Source of the DNA: Evansella caseinilytica
GTDB lineage: Bacteria > Bacillota > Bacilli > Bacillales > Salisediminibacteriaceae
NCBI RefSeq assembly: GCF_900107275.1
Contig: NZ_FNPI01000014.1
Coordinates: 89,400-153,399 of the forward strand
DNA length: 64,000 nucleotides
Direction: 5' to 3'
Shown piece by piece: positions 41,168 to 50,140 of the stretch. Every line of letters begins with the position of its first letter. Positions within the stretch are counted from its first letter, which is position 1. Below the pieces are notes generated by a model. The model was not told the DNA's origin. It saw only the letters and a program-made list of their open reading frames with translations, and ran no database searches. The translations under genes and the position numbers were made by a program.

Positions 41168-41276
41168 TTTCCGTCGTTTTAGCATGGAATCCCGTCGGGG
41201 CCGCAGTTATTCCCGTCGTTTCTTCCCTTTTTCCCGTCCATTTGCATTGTTTTTCCGTCGGCTGGCATGCAATTCA
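41168..41276. repeat. Five copies of (C)CCGTCG at an exact 21-bp period
   Basis: CGTC begins at 41172, 41193, 41214, 41235 and 41256. Each copy is preceded by T(T/C)C or C; between them the sequence is variable except for a GCAT at the same offset in copies 1, 4 and 5. A 21-bp period equals two helical turns, so all sites face the same way. Confidence 0.6.
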
Positions 41277-41421
41277 ACTTCTTCCGCTCCACCCTTTACT
41301 CGCAGGAAAAAATCCGTTATAATACTAATATAATGATAGTGTTTAATGTAATAACTTTCGCCATATCTTTCACACTTCCAAATGAATCGCGCAGGCGCTT
41401 TGAAGCACCTGCCAAAAAACA

Positions 41422-41462
41422 GACCTCAAGGCAGGTCAGCCTTGAGGTCGTTACTTTTTTTA
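41422..41462. terminator. Terminator of the fix operon
   Basis: GACCTCAAGG (41422-41431) pairs with CCTTGAGGTC (41440-41449); T-runs follow on both strands. It lies 140 bp past the fixX stop. Confidence 0.7.
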
Positions 41463-41591
41463 TTGACGAAAACGTTTTTTTCTTGCGACTTTTTCAATGG
41501 CGAATAGTAACATTTAAGATTTATAACCGTTTGTCGATCAGCGTGAACCCGGCCGATCATGTAAAACACAGCAGATTACAGGCTCCATTTT

Positions 41592-41873
41592 TTATGCCAA
41601 ACGGAAGACAATGCCATGTCCGCCTTTTGGATATTCCCATTTAATATTTTCAAATGGACAGCCGATCCTGCAGCTGCCGCATTCGTGGCAGCCTTCGTAG
41701 CCGACGAACATACGGTCTCCTTCCCATTTATAAACATCCGCCGGGCAAAAGATCGTACAGTCTTTATCCGGACATTTCGTTGCACAGACATCATGGTTTT
41801 TTACTTCTAAATGGGATTTTGTATCACAATTGAAGCGGACCAAATATTGTTTTTCTTCAATAGTAACAGCCAT
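41592..41873 (-). CDS. fixX: Ferredoxin-like protein FixX
   Basis: A 93-residue ferredoxin-like subunit of the FixABCX complex. It has Cys in NHDVCATKCPDKDCTIFCPA and in GYEGCHECGSCRIGCPF, the latter a 4Fe-4S motif. The family's role is to take one electron from FixAB flavin and give it to the quinone-reducing FixC. Its ATG directly follows the fixC stop. Confidence 0.93.
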   Translation of the reverse strand: MAVTIEEKQYLVRFNCDTKSHLEVKNHDVCATKCPDKDCTIFCPADVYKWEGDRMFVGYEGCHECGSCRIGCPFENIKWEYPKGGHGIVFRLA

Positions 41874-43169
41874 TTATTTCACCGCCTTCCAAGCTCGATA
41901 TAGGTCTTTTGCCACTCCCAGCTTTCCTCGTCCAGCAGTTAACGACTTCATGATTTTCTTCTGCTTATCCCACTTGGCAGTGCCGTCAACGGTAAAGAAG
42001 GTGTTCATCGCCTGATTCATCAGCGGTACATATTGTTCAAAATACTGTGGATGCTCTTCAAACGTATGCGCTGCATCTTTGTATTTTTTCAGGTCTTTTC
42101 CAATAAAGCTGTCGTAAATCGTTGTTCTGTAGACATCCAATGTTCTTTCGGAGAAATCGTTGACTTCCTTCGCCCTCACAATCGTTTCCGCGGCGATCTT
42201 TCCTGAAGACATCGCCATGTTCGAGCCTTCGCGGTGAATGGCGTTGACAAACTGCGCCGCATCACCGGTAACTATTACCCCGTCACCAACAAGCTTCGGT
42301 ATCGCTTTGTACCCGCCTTCTGGAATTAAATGGGCAAGGTATTCCACCGTTTCACCGCCTTCAATGTACGGCTTCACCATCGGATGCTCCTTCAGCTCAT
42401 TCAGCAGCTTGTGTGGCTTCATTTTCTTTTTGATCATTCCTGACAGCGTTGTACCGACCCCGATGTTGAGGCTGTCCTGATTCGTGTACAGGAAGGCTGT
42501 TCCTAATGCGCCTTTTGTTGCATCGCCGAAGATTTCAATGGAAACACCTTGATTTTCCCCGACATTGAAGCGTTCATTGATTGTTTTTTTCGGTAGCTTC
42601 AGCACTTCCATCACCGTCAGTGCCACTTGATCCGGTTTCCATTCTTTATGGAAACCAAGTTTTTTGGCAAGCAGTGAGTTTACTCCGTCGGCAAGCACAA
42701 CAACGTCGGCATAAACATCTCCATCCGGCCGGTCGGTTCGGACACCGATCACTTTGCCATCTTCTACGATGCACTCCGTGACGACCGTTTCATTGATGAG
42801 CGTTGCTCCTTGTTCCACCGCCTTCTGCGCAAACCATTTATCAAATTTGGCACGCAATACTGTAAAATTGTTATAAGGTTCTTTTCCCCATTCAAGCCCT
42901 TTATAGCTCGTGGTGACCATCGATTCTTTATCGAGGAACCAAAAACGCTGCTCGATCACCGGTCTTTCGAGAGGTGCTTCCTTCCAGAATTCAGGAATGA
43001 TTTCCTCCATCTGCTTGCGGTATAATATTCCCCCCATGACGTTTTTGGCACCGGGAAATTCCCCGCGTTCAATCAATAAAACATTCAGACCGTTCTTGGC
43101 ACATGTATAGGCGCAGCTCGTTCCCGCCGGTCCGGCACCGACGACGATGACATCAAATTTCTCAGACAT
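41874..43169 (-). CDS. fixC: FAD-dependent quinone oxidoreductase FixC
   Basis: A 431-residue flavoprotein related to ETF:quinone oxidoreductase. FAD motif: DVIVVGAGPAGTSCAYTCAK at the N-terminus; GDAAQFVNAIHREGSNMAM near 285 is the second FAD contact. It delivers electrons to menaquinone. The ATG at 43169 has a GGGGGTG site and overlaps the fixB stop by 8 bp. Confidence 0.93.
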   Translation of the reverse strand: MSEKFDVIVVGAGPAGTSCAYTCAKNGLNVLLIERGEFPGAKNVMGGILYRKQMEEIIPEFWKEAPLERPVIEQRFWFLDKESMVTTSYKGLEWGKEPYNNFTVLRAKFDKWFAQKAVEQGATLINETVVTECIVEDGKVIGVRTDRPDGDVYADVVVLADGVNSLLAKKLGFHKEWKPDQVALTVMEVLKLPKKTINERFNVGENQGVSIEIFGDATKGALGTAFLYTNQDSLNIGVGTTLSGMIKKKMKPHKLLNELKEHPMVKPYIEGGETVEYLAHLIPEGGYKAIPKLVGDGVIVTGDAAQFVNAIHREGSNMAMSSGKIAAETIVRAKEVNDFSERTLDVYRTTIYDSFIGKDLKKYKDAAHTFEEHPQYFEQYVPLMNQAMNTFFTVDGTAKWDKQKKIMKSLTAGRGKLGVAKDLYRAWKAVK

Positions 43170-44199
43170 GTGCGACACCCCCTTCTTCCGTCTTCACTTG
43201 CAATGCCTTTCTGAACTCTTCTGTCAACAACGGGACGATTTCAAAAGCGTCGGCTACGACACCGTAATGGGACACATTGAATATCGCCGCATCGGGATCG
43301 GTATTGATTGCGATAATCGTTTCCGAGTTGGCCATCCCGACCGTATGCTGCACCGCTCCGGATATACCGATGGCGAAATACAATTTCGGTGTCACCGTTA
43401 CTCCCGTCTGTCCCACCTGGTGATCATGGCCGCACAGTCCTGCTTCCACCACATCGCGGCTCGCACCAACCGTTGCATTTAAAACATCCGCCAGTGCTTC
43501 CACCATCTTAAAGCCTTTTTCGTCCTTGATGCCTTTACCGGCCGCTACGATGATATCCGCATCTTCAAGATTAACTGCTTTCTTCGCGTTTCTGACGATT
43601 TCAAGCACCTTTGTCCGCAGATCGTCTTCCTTAAGGTCAATGGTTTCTTCAATGATTTCTCCCTGGCGGCCCGGCTGCGGCTCCAGCTTCTTCATCACCT
43701 TTGGCCTAACCGTTGCCATTTGCGGACGGTGCTTTTTACACAGAATCGTTGCCATGATGTTTCCGCCGAAAGCAGGGCGGCTTGCTTCAAAAAGCCGTTT
43801 TTCCACGTCGACATCAAGAATTGTCGTGTCCGCTGTCAGCCCGGTCATTACCTCGGTTGCCACTGCGCTGGCAAGATCCTTTCCGTTGGCGGTTGCTCCG
43901 TAAACAAAAATTTCCGGTTTATATTTTCTGACGAGATCCCCCACGGCTTTCATATATGTTTCCGTACGATAGTTGGCAAGCACGGGATCATCAATAACGT
44001 ATACTTTGTCTGCCCCGTATTCAAACAGCTCATTCGATAACTCTTTCACATGGTGGCCCAGAAGAATGCCGCAAAGGTCTACTTCCAGCTTATCCGCCAA
44101 ATCTCTTCCGGCACCGAGTAGCTCCAAACCGACATCAACGAGCTGACCGTCACGCTGCTCAATGAACACCCAGACGCCTCTGTATTCTTCAATGTTCAT
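43162..44199 (-). CDS. fixB: Electron transfer flavoprotein alpha subunit FixB
   Basis: A 345-residue ETF-alpha type subunit. The C-terminal FAD-binding part has GASRDVVEAGLCGHDHQVGQ, then TGVTVTPKLYFAIGISGAVQ. In FixABCX this FAD and that in FixA perform flavin-based bifurcation: NADH electrons split between quinone and ferredoxin/flavodoxin. Start ATG 44199 shares its A with the fixA stop. Confidence 0.93.
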   Translation of the reverse strand: MNIEEYRGVWVFIEQRDGQLVDVGLELLGAGRDLADKLEVDLCGILLGHHVKELSNELFEYGADKVYVIDDPVLANYRTETYMKAVGDLVRKYKPEIFVYGATANGKDLASAVATEVMTGLTADTTILDVDVEKRLFEASRPAFGGNIMATILCKKHRPQMATVRPKVMKKLEPQPGRQGEIIEETIDLKEDDLRTKVLEIVRNAKKAVNLEDADIIVAAGKGIKDEKGFKMVEALADVLNATVGASRDVVEAGLCGHDHQVGQTGVTVTPKLYFAIGISGAVQHTVGMANSETIIAINTDPDAAIFNVSHYGVVADAFEIVPLLTEEFRKALQVKTEEGGVAHV

Positions 44200-45032
44200 T
44201 ATCTCTCTCCACCTTTCGCTTCAAAGAGTTCCCGTTTTTCGAGGACAAGTGATACAATTTTCTCCGCCTGCTTCTTGACATCACCCTCATCGTCTAGCAT
44301 TTGTGCGCCGTCGCTTTTTGCCGGCGGCCACATTTTTCCTACAATGGTCGGTGATCCCTTTAAGCCAAGCTGCTTCATGTCTACATCCTTTAAGTCATCC
44401 ACCGTCCAAACGATCGGATTGTATCGTGCGGCTCTCAGCATGTTCGGGAGAGGTGAATAGGCTACCTCGTTAATCTCCTTTTCAACCGTAAGCAGACACG
44501 GAAGTGTGGATTGGATGATTTCGTAGCCGTTTTCGATTTTGCGTCGAACCTTGATCATTTTTTCCGCTGGATCCACTTCTTCCACTTTGATGACGTTCGT
44601 CAGCGGCGGAATTTCCATCCGTCTGGCGATCCCCGGACCTACTTGACCGGTATCCCCGTCAATCGCATGCTTTCCGCACAGTACAAGATCAATTCCGTCT
44701 TCATCCATCAGCTTTTGAATCGCCTTATAAAGCGCATAGCTTGTGGCAAGCGTGTCGGCGCCTGCAAAGCGGCGGTCTGAAATCAAATAACCTTCATCGG
44801 CACCGATTTCAACACATTTTTTAATCGCTTCTTTTGCTTGTGGAGGACCCATCGATAACACCACGACTTTTCCGCCATGGATTTTTTTTAATCGTACTGC
44901 CTCCTCCACTGCATGCGCATCATACGGATTCAAAATCGCCGGTGCGCTTGAGCGGTCCAAAGTGTTTGTCTTTGGATTCACTTTAATGATCTTCGTATCA
45001 GGGACTTGTTTGATACAAACAAGAATATTCAT
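44199..45032 (-). CDS. fixA: Electron transfer flavoprotein beta subunit FixA
   Basis: A 277-residue ETF-beta type subunit, first gene of fixABCX. It starts MNILVCIKQVPDT, with LNPYDAHAVEEAVRLKKIHG, GADTLATSYALYKAI and LVLCGKHAIDGDTGQVGPGI typical of the family. ATG 45032 has AGGGTGGGGG; the frame to 45179 runs into repeat DNA and is rejected. No nitrogenase genes are in view; in other bacteria the complex supplies low-potential electrons to nitrogenase or other reductases. Confidence 0.93.
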   Translation of the reverse strand: MNILVCIKQVPDTKIIKVNPKTNTLDRSSAPAILNPYDAHAVEEAVRLKKIHGGKVVVLSMGPPQAKEAIKKCVEIGADEGYLISDRRFAGADTLATSYALYKAIQKLMDEDGIDLVLCGKHAIDGDTGQVGPGIARRMEIPPLTNVIKVEEVDPAEKMIKVRRKIENGYEIIQSTLPCLLTVEKEINEVAYSPLPNMLRAARYNPIVWTVDDLKDVDMKQLGLKGSPTIVGKMWPPAKSDGAQMLDDEGDVKKQAEKIVSLVLEKRELFEAKGGER

Positions 45033-45654
45033 TTTCCCCCACCCTCTTTCGTCCTTTTGAAAAATTTTATATTTACAATGGGTGTCGATCTTGCTGGTAA
45101 TCTCCACTCCATCGCATTCCCCTTTAAGCAGCTTTTTTAAGCGAACTAAAATGCCTATCCAGCGTGTTCCAAAAGGCAATAATGGTTCCGCTCAATGCGT
45201 AGGCTCCACTCGTTGTATCGCGTTTGTTCAAAAAGATAAAAAACGATCTTTTTGAACAAATACTTATAACCTATGAAACTGTAAAGCTGCGTTTTAGAAC
45301 GAACCGTGAATTGTCATTATCCCCCAGACCCTGCTTTCACAGATTGTTCACTAATTCACGAAATAATGCAAACAAAAACTGGATAAATTCTTTGTCAGCA
45401 GATTGTTTTTGTTTACGCTTTGATACCGTTTACGATTTTCCCCAATCATCGTTGTCGCCAGCATCCTACATTTATAAACTTTCCATTATAGAAAGTTTTG
45501 AAAGCGATTTCCTTATCTTATTTATATCAAAAATTCCCCTGCGTAACAACATGAAAATGTACATTAATAAAAAAATAAAAAATATTATAGCATTTTAACT
45601 TTACACACATATCTTAATCTAAAATGTTTTTTAATGAATAACGAACGGGACTGT
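45033..45654. other. Upstream region of fixA
   Basis: A short GCAATGG-type piece plus GTTTGTTCAAAAAGATAAA hairpin lies at 45165-45263, about 130 bp before fixA. The AT-rich 45264-45654 holds no gene. I do not see a clear FNR/ResD site. Confidence 0.4.
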
Positions 45655-45978
45655 GTCAAAAGCCAAAACTATAAGAGTCTGTTCCAAAAGGCAATGGTTC
45701 CGCACGATGCGACCGACTGCGAGAAAACCACTCACAGTCGGTCTGAAAAGAATGCATCGGCTCCACCCATTGCTTCGGGCTTGTCTCTTCCTCTGCAAGC
45801 AGCTTCGATGACTATCCGTCGAGACAACTCGATGTGAAAAGCATCGTAGCTTTGCTCGTCGCTGCACGCCCGATAGGAAAAAACCACTCCTATCGGGCTT
45901 TTGCAAAGATGCAACGGCTTCGCTTATTGCTTCGGGGGTGCCTCAAAAGGGAAAAAATACCCTTTTGAGACACCCCCG
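45655..45978. repeat. Dispersed-repeat mosaic downstream of the yxl-like operon
   Basis: In order: GTCAAAAGCCAAAACTAT, a GCAATGGTTCCGCACGATGC element with CCGACTGCGAGAAAACCACT, a CTTCCTCTGCAAGCAGCTTC element (45782-45872), GCCCGATAGGAAAAAACCAC with its complement, and a GGGGGTGCCTCAAAAGGG hairpin (45932-45978). It repeats the order seen at 18585-19073. The final hairpin may terminate the DUF3006 gene. Confidence 0.75.
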
Positions 45979-45993
45979 CCAGATCAGGAATAG

Positions 45994-46266
45994 TTATTTT
46001 TGTTTATACCGACTTCGCTGACGGTTTTGCAGCATTTTCATTTTTTTTTGAACTCTGCTTTTCACCGCCGCTGTTTTTTCCTCATTCCGTTCCATTCCGT
46101 CGATGACACCGTCGCGGATGTGCAGCAGGAAATGTTCTCCCTCTTCGAAAGGAACAGGTAATTTTTCCACAGGGACAATCGCTTCTTTTTCTTCGTCACC
46201 GATGAGGAAAACAGCATGCCGTCCTTCGACAATCCGCTCCAGCACCGCAGGCACGATCCCGGTCAT
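45994..46266 (-). CDS. DUF3006-like small protein
   Basis: A 90-residue protein. It opens AVLERIVEGRHAVFLIGDEE, which fits the DUF3006 beta-domain, followed by PVEKLPVPFEEGEHFLLHIRDG and a basic tail KSRVQKKMKMLQNRQRSRYK. The ATG has an AAGGAG site. It follows the ABC permease with a 14-bp gap, so it shares that operon. Function unknown. Confidence 0.7.
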   Translation of the reverse strand: MTGIVPAVLERIVEGRHAVFLIGDEEKEAIVPVEKLPVPFEEGEHFLLHIRDGVIDGMERNEEKTAAVKSRVQKKMKMLQNRQRSRYKQK

Positions 46267-46280
46267 TTTTCCTTCACTCC

Positions 46281-47069
46281 TTAAGAGCTGTGACTTGCTG
46301 TTTCCTTATTGCGGAAAATATAGACCGCTATCCCTACCATAACAGAAATAATCAGCAGTGTACATGCAATCGACAGCCACATTGCTTCCCCGCCTTCTCC
46401 CGTGCCGAAAATGGAATACGCATGCGAAGAAAGCATGCCGGGGGACCAACGCATGGTGTTTGGCATCAGACTGCTCAATAAACTGACGACGATCGTCAAC
46501 CCCAATGTCAAAAAAGCGACTGCCGCTCTACTATTGAATAAAGTGCTGAACAGAAGGATTAACGTCATAACAAAAAGCATGCCCAGGATGTAAACAACCG
46601 CTCCCTTTATTACATGAGCCGCAGGGACTGACTCAATCAGCACATGCGTATAGTAAACCGCAAAGCTAAACCCAAGGATAAAGGAAGTAACAGCAAGCAA
46701 GGACATATGCGCCCATTTGGCTGTTAAATAGGCTCCGTACGATACAGGTTTTACAAGGATCATCAACTGGGTGCCGCTGTTTTTTTCTTCGGCGATAACA
46801 CCCATAAATGCCAATACGAGCACTAAGTAGCCAATCTGGCTGAACTGTCCCAATGTTTCTGCTAAAATTTGCGGCCCTGAGGGCACAGGAATGTCAAACA
46901 GCGCCTCCTCCGGAAGTCCGCCGAAGCTTTCCAATATTTGCGGTAAGTAATACGAAGTTACCGGCTGCATGATGCCGAATAAAATAAATACAATCGGGAT
47001 CCATAGCCATTTAAAATTCCGGACGGATTCCAAACACTCTTTTTTGAATAAAATAAACCATTGTCTCAT
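46281..47069 (-). CDS. ABC-2 type permease (YxlG-like)
   Basis: A 262-residue membrane protein with about six helices (LWIPIVFILFGIMQPV, IGYLVLVLAFMGVIAEEKNS, and others to IISVMVGIAVYIFR). GVIAEEKNSGTQLMILVKPV is the typical ABC-2 coupling loop. It overlaps the ATPase gene by 4 bp. Order YxlE-, YxlF-, YxlG-like matches the tail of the B. subtilis sigY operon, but no sigY or yxlCD genes are here. Confidence 0.85.
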   Translation of the reverse strand: MRQWFILFKKECLESVRNFKWLWIPIVFILFGIMQPVTSYYLPQILESFGGLPEEALFDIPVPSGPQILAETLGQFSQIGYLVLVLAFMGVIAEEKNSGTQLMILVKPVSYGAYLTAKWAHMSLLAVTSFILGFSFAVYYTHVLIESVPAAHVIKGAVVYILGMLFVMTLILLFSTLFNSRAAVAFLTLGLTIVVSLLSSLMPNTMRWSPGMLSSHAYSIFGTGEGGEAMWLSIACTLLIISVMVGIAVYIFRNKETASHSS

Positions 47070-47971
47070 TTCTTCGCCACCTCCATAAAGAGGTCTTCCA
47101 GCGTTGTTCTGACGACTTCAAACCTCAGCGGCTTCAGCTTGTGCAACGTTGCATCTGCCAGCAGTTCCTCTCTTGCTGTATTGATATTTTCCACGGTGAT
47201 GGTCAACTGCTTCTTATCTAAATGCATATGACGGAACCACTCCTTTTTTTTCAGCGCACGGCACCAGATATCCGGCTCTTCCTCTGTTTCGATATAGATC
47301 GTCGGCTTCTGGTATTTCGTTTGCAGTTCTGCCAGGCCGCCCTCGATCACCACTTTTCCTCGATTCATGATGAAAATATCGTCGCTTACCTCTTCTGCAT
47401 CATGAAGCACATGTGTGGAAAACAAAATCGATGTCGTTTTCTTTAACTTTTTCATCAATTCCAATACTTCACGCCGCCCGATAGGATCAAGCGCGGATAC
47501 CGGCTCATCAAGAATCACAAGCTTTGGATTGTTGACAAGCGCCTGGGCAATTCCAAGCCGCTGCTTCATGCCGCCCGAATATCCGCCGATCCGCTTTCGC
47601 TTTGCTTCTGCCAAATCAACAAGGGTCAACAACTCTTCTGCCCTTTCATTGGCCGCTTTTTTCGTTAACCCGCACAACTGTCCGGTATACATCAGATATT
47701 CCTGCCCGCTCATCCAACCGTAAAACTTTGGAAACTGCGGCAAATAACCAATATATTGTCTCCTGTCGCCGTGATACCGTTCGTCAAATGCAATGCTTCC
47801 TCCCGTCGGCTTGATCAGCCCCGTCAGCATGTTTAGCGTGGTTGTTTTTCCAGCCCCGTTCGGTCCTAGCAATGCCGTACAAACCCCTTCTTTGATCGAA
47901 AGGTTGATCCCGTCTACAGCAACCGTACTTTGGAATGCTCTCGTCAAACTTTCTGCAGTAATTAAATTCAT
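47066..47971 (-). CDS. ABC transporter ATPase (YxlF-like)
   Basis: A 301-residue ATPase: Walker A GPNGAGKTT near 38, signature YSGGMKQRLGIAQAL, Walker B LVILDEPVSALDP, followed by a C-terminal 80-residue extension. It pairs with the ABC-2 permease. Its ATG shares a base with the stop of the small upstream gene; a GGAGGAACG site lies before it. The substrate is unknown. Confidence 0.9.
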   Translation of the reverse strand: MNLITAESLTRAFQSTVAVDGINLSIKEGVCTALLGPNGAGKTTTLNMLTGLIKPTGGSIAFDERYHGDRRQYIGYLPQFPKFYGWMSGQEYLMYTGQLCGLTKKAANERAEELLTLVDLAEAKRKRIGGYSGGMKQRLGIAQALVNNPKLVILDEPVSALDPIGRREVLELMKKLKKTTSILFSTHVLHDAEEVSDDIFIMNRGKVVIEGGLAELQTKYQKPTIYIETEEEPDIWCRALKKKEWFRHMHLDKKQLTITVENINTAREELLADATLHKLKPLRFEVVRTTLEDLFMEVAKK

Positions 47972-48183
47972 CAGTCGTTCCTCCTGCCAAAAATAAAATA
48001 TAATATCGGACCGATCACTTGAAAAAAGACAATGACCAATATCCAGACCCATTGCGGACCATTCGTCCGGTTGTGGCGAAAGCAGTCAACAAAGGCAATC
48101 ACCATAAGAACAAACTGAATGATCAATATTGGAACAATCAGTGACCAATTCACCTCTGACAGCATCTCCGTAACCTCTTCCAT
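47971..48183 (-). CDS. Small two-helix PLDc_N membrane protein (YxlE-like)
   Basis: A 70-residue protein with two helices (LIVPILIIQFVLMVIAFVDC and WVWILVIVFFQVIGPILYFI) and the RTNGPQWVW/GRRND features of PLDc_N-type proteins. B. subtilis YxlE of this kind acts on SigY activity. ATG 48183 has AAAGGAG with 8-bp spacing. First gene of the operon. Confidence 0.8.
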   Translation of the reverse strand: MEEVTEMLSEVNWSLIVPILIIQFVLMVIAFVDCFRHNRTNGPQWVWILVIVFFQVIGPILYFIFGRRND

Positions 48184-48683
48184 TTTTATCACTCCTTTCT
48201 CTACGAGCGTGTTCGAAAAGATAAAAAGCGATTTTTTTTCTTTTTGAACAATCGCTTAAATGATTAAGCGGTTCTCTTAACCCTTGTCGCTTTTCAACCA
48301 TTTTTCAAAAATGCAAAACCTTCTTTTCAAGACAAGTTTATTTATCTGAACGGCTATGTCATTTTCAAAAGCTTCACTTATTGTGTGAAGAGCGACGCCT
48401 TCTTTGCAACGGTCCAAATGCATGGAGCATCCATTAAAATTCTCTCGGCTGTCACCATTATAAAAAATGATAATAATCAGTCCATTATTTATTACGGCAG
48501 AGCCCGCAAAAAGTTTCACAAAAAATTCAGGGGCCAGGGTCATAAACTTATTTTTTACCGGTTATCTTAAATAGTAAACCTCATCTTGCATCCGGTTAAA
48601 TCAATGGAAATGCGAATTCCAAAAGCGGCGTTTTCCCCCTGACCGGCATTGCACTGCCATGAAGGAAGGAATGACAATAATCG
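48184..48683. other. Gap with repeat hairpin and an uncertain frame
   Basis: A GTTCGAAAAGATAAAAAGCG hairpin relative lies at 48207-48256, just upstream of the YxlE-like gene. On the minus strand 48277-48543 an 88-codon frame (LIIIIFYNGDSRENFNGCSM...) reads coherently but has no ribosome site; it may be a decayed gene. Confidence 0.35.
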
Positions 48684-50036
48684 ATGAACAGACACAGCTT
48701 TTCTTTTTATTTCATTCTTTCACTTACCTCGATAATCATCATCGGTGGATTTTTTACAGCTAATCAGTTTCAATCTGTTTCCAAGCCTGACGGCGAACGC
48801 CCTGATCAGCCAGTATCAGTGCACACCCAGCTTTATTATCCTGCCGCTTCCTCCGACAACCGGATCAAAGACCTCGACCAATTAGCTAAAGATTTATTAG
48901 GTGTTCCATATAATCAGCAAGGAACATCGCCGGAAGAAGGGTTTTCCACGGCTTCCCTCGTTCAATATCTGTACCTGAAAGCAGATGGGACGCTCCTGCC
49001 AAGAAAAACTGTTTATCAACAAGAGTTAGGCGCCCCAGTAGCTCTCAAGGATTTAAAAAAGGGGGATCTGCTATTTTTTCAAAATGATCAAGCGATCATG
49101 TCCGGGATTTATTTAGAAAACAATCATTTCATTACAGCCACCAAATCCGGAGTCGCCATTAGAAACCTGCAAAAGGATGGCTATTGGAAAATGCGTTTCA
49201 TTGAGGCACGGAGATTATCGGCATTGGAAAAAGCAAAGTTGTCGCCGGAAACATATGCAGATCATGAAAACCCGGTCATCCGTGAGGCGATGACCTTGCT
49301 GCACCGCCCGTATTTGTTAACCGGAAATACACTGGCTGCTTTTGATTGTTCGTTTTTGGTGCAGCATGTTTTTGAGGAAAACGGCATTTTTTTGCCGAGG
49401 ATAACCCATCAACAATTCCAACTGGGAGAAGACATTCCTCTTTCCAAAGCAAAGCCGGGAGATGTCGTTTATTTTTCTGGTACCTGGCAGGAAGGCATCT
49501 CTCACACCGGCATTTATTTAGGCGATCATTTTTTCATTCACGCCAGCGGAGAAGAAGGGAAAACGACGATTTCTTATTTAGGCGAGCAATGGTTGAACTA
49601 CTTTACCGGCGTGAAGCGTTTCGACCAATTAAAGCTGACGGAGGATCACCCCGCTGTCAGCAATGCTAATGAACTGTTGAATATCGAATATACTAAGGGC
49701 GGGGCTGCCCCGGAAGAAGGCTTTGATTATTCCGGGCTTGTCTACTATCTGTTTCAGCCGTACGACAAAGCTTTTCCCCGATCTTCTGCTGAACAATGGA
49801 ACTACGGAATGACCGTAGAGCATGGAAACGAAAAACCGGGGGATGTTTATTTTTTTCAAGCATCCGGCGGCAATTTGCTTCCCGCTGTTTATATCGGAAA
49901 TGAGCAGATCATCGTTGTGCGGAAAGATGAAGGTGTGTCGACAATCCAGCTTCCCTTCAGCCAATACTGGACATACGAACGACTCGCCGGAATAAAGCGA
50001 TATTCCGTAAGAGCTTTCTCAACTAACGCAGACTGA
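48684..50036 (+). CDS. Secreted protein with three NlpC/P60-like domains, one active
   Basis: A 450-residue protein with an N-terminal membrane/signal helix (8-25). Three NlpC/P60-type repeats follow (about 62-175, 195-312, 325-440). Such enzymes cut peptidoglycan stem peptides using a Cys-His pair. Only the middle copy has them: C222 in AFDCSFLVQHVF and H274 in SHTGIYLGDHFF. In copy 1 the site reads GFSTASLV (T89 for Cys) and the His region IMSGIYL; in copy 3 it reads GFDYSGLV (Y349) and LPAVYIG. The outer copies are probably substrate-binding or structural. ATG 48684 follows AAGGAAGG at slightly long spacing. Confidence 0.85.
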   Translation: MNRHSFSFYFILSLTSIIIIGGFFTANQFQSVSKPDGERPDQPVSVHTQLYYPAASSDNRIKDLDQLAKDLLGVPYNQQGTSPEEGFSTASLVQYLYLKADGTLLPRKTVYQQELGAPVALKDLKKGDLLFFQNDQAIMSGIYLENNHFITATKSGVAIRNLQKDGYWKMRFIEARRLSALEKAKLSPETYADHENPVIREAMTLLHRPYLLTGNTLAAFDCSFLVQHVFEENGIFLPRITHQQFQLGEDIPLSKAKPGDVVYFSGTWQEGISHTGIYLGDHFFIHASGEEGKTTISYLGEQWLNYFTGVKRFDQLKLTEDHPAVSNANELLNIEYTKGGAAPEEGFDYSGLVYYLFQPYDKAFPRSSAEQWNYGMTVEHGNEKPGDVYFFQASGGNLLPAVYIGNEQIIVVRKDEGVSTIQLPFSQYWTYERLAGIKRYSVRAFSTNAD

Positions 50037-50140
50037 TCTAAAATTATTTTAAAAGTCTGAATACATTTTTTTTGAAACTTTTTCATCGGTTTTATCGTAA
50101 AATGGAGAAGTAGCGGAAAAAAAATTGGAGGTTTTATTAC

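Larger units (their letters stand above)
40947..41591. other. 645-bp gap: upstream region of alaR and downstream region of fixX
   Basis: No gene seen. Notable parts: the 21-bp phased array (separate entry), a TTTACT...TATAAT promoter-like pair on the plus strand ending at 41320, and a terminator. Short plus-strand frames here have no ribosome sites. Confidence 0.45.

Noticed and set aside
41267..41644. 125-codon plus-strand frame after a TATAAT-like box
   Set aside because: It runs antisense into fixX, crosses the terminator and has no ribosome site.
48277..48543. 88-residue minus-strand gene
   Set aside because: No ribosome site and competing plus-strand frame; kept only as a remark on the gap.
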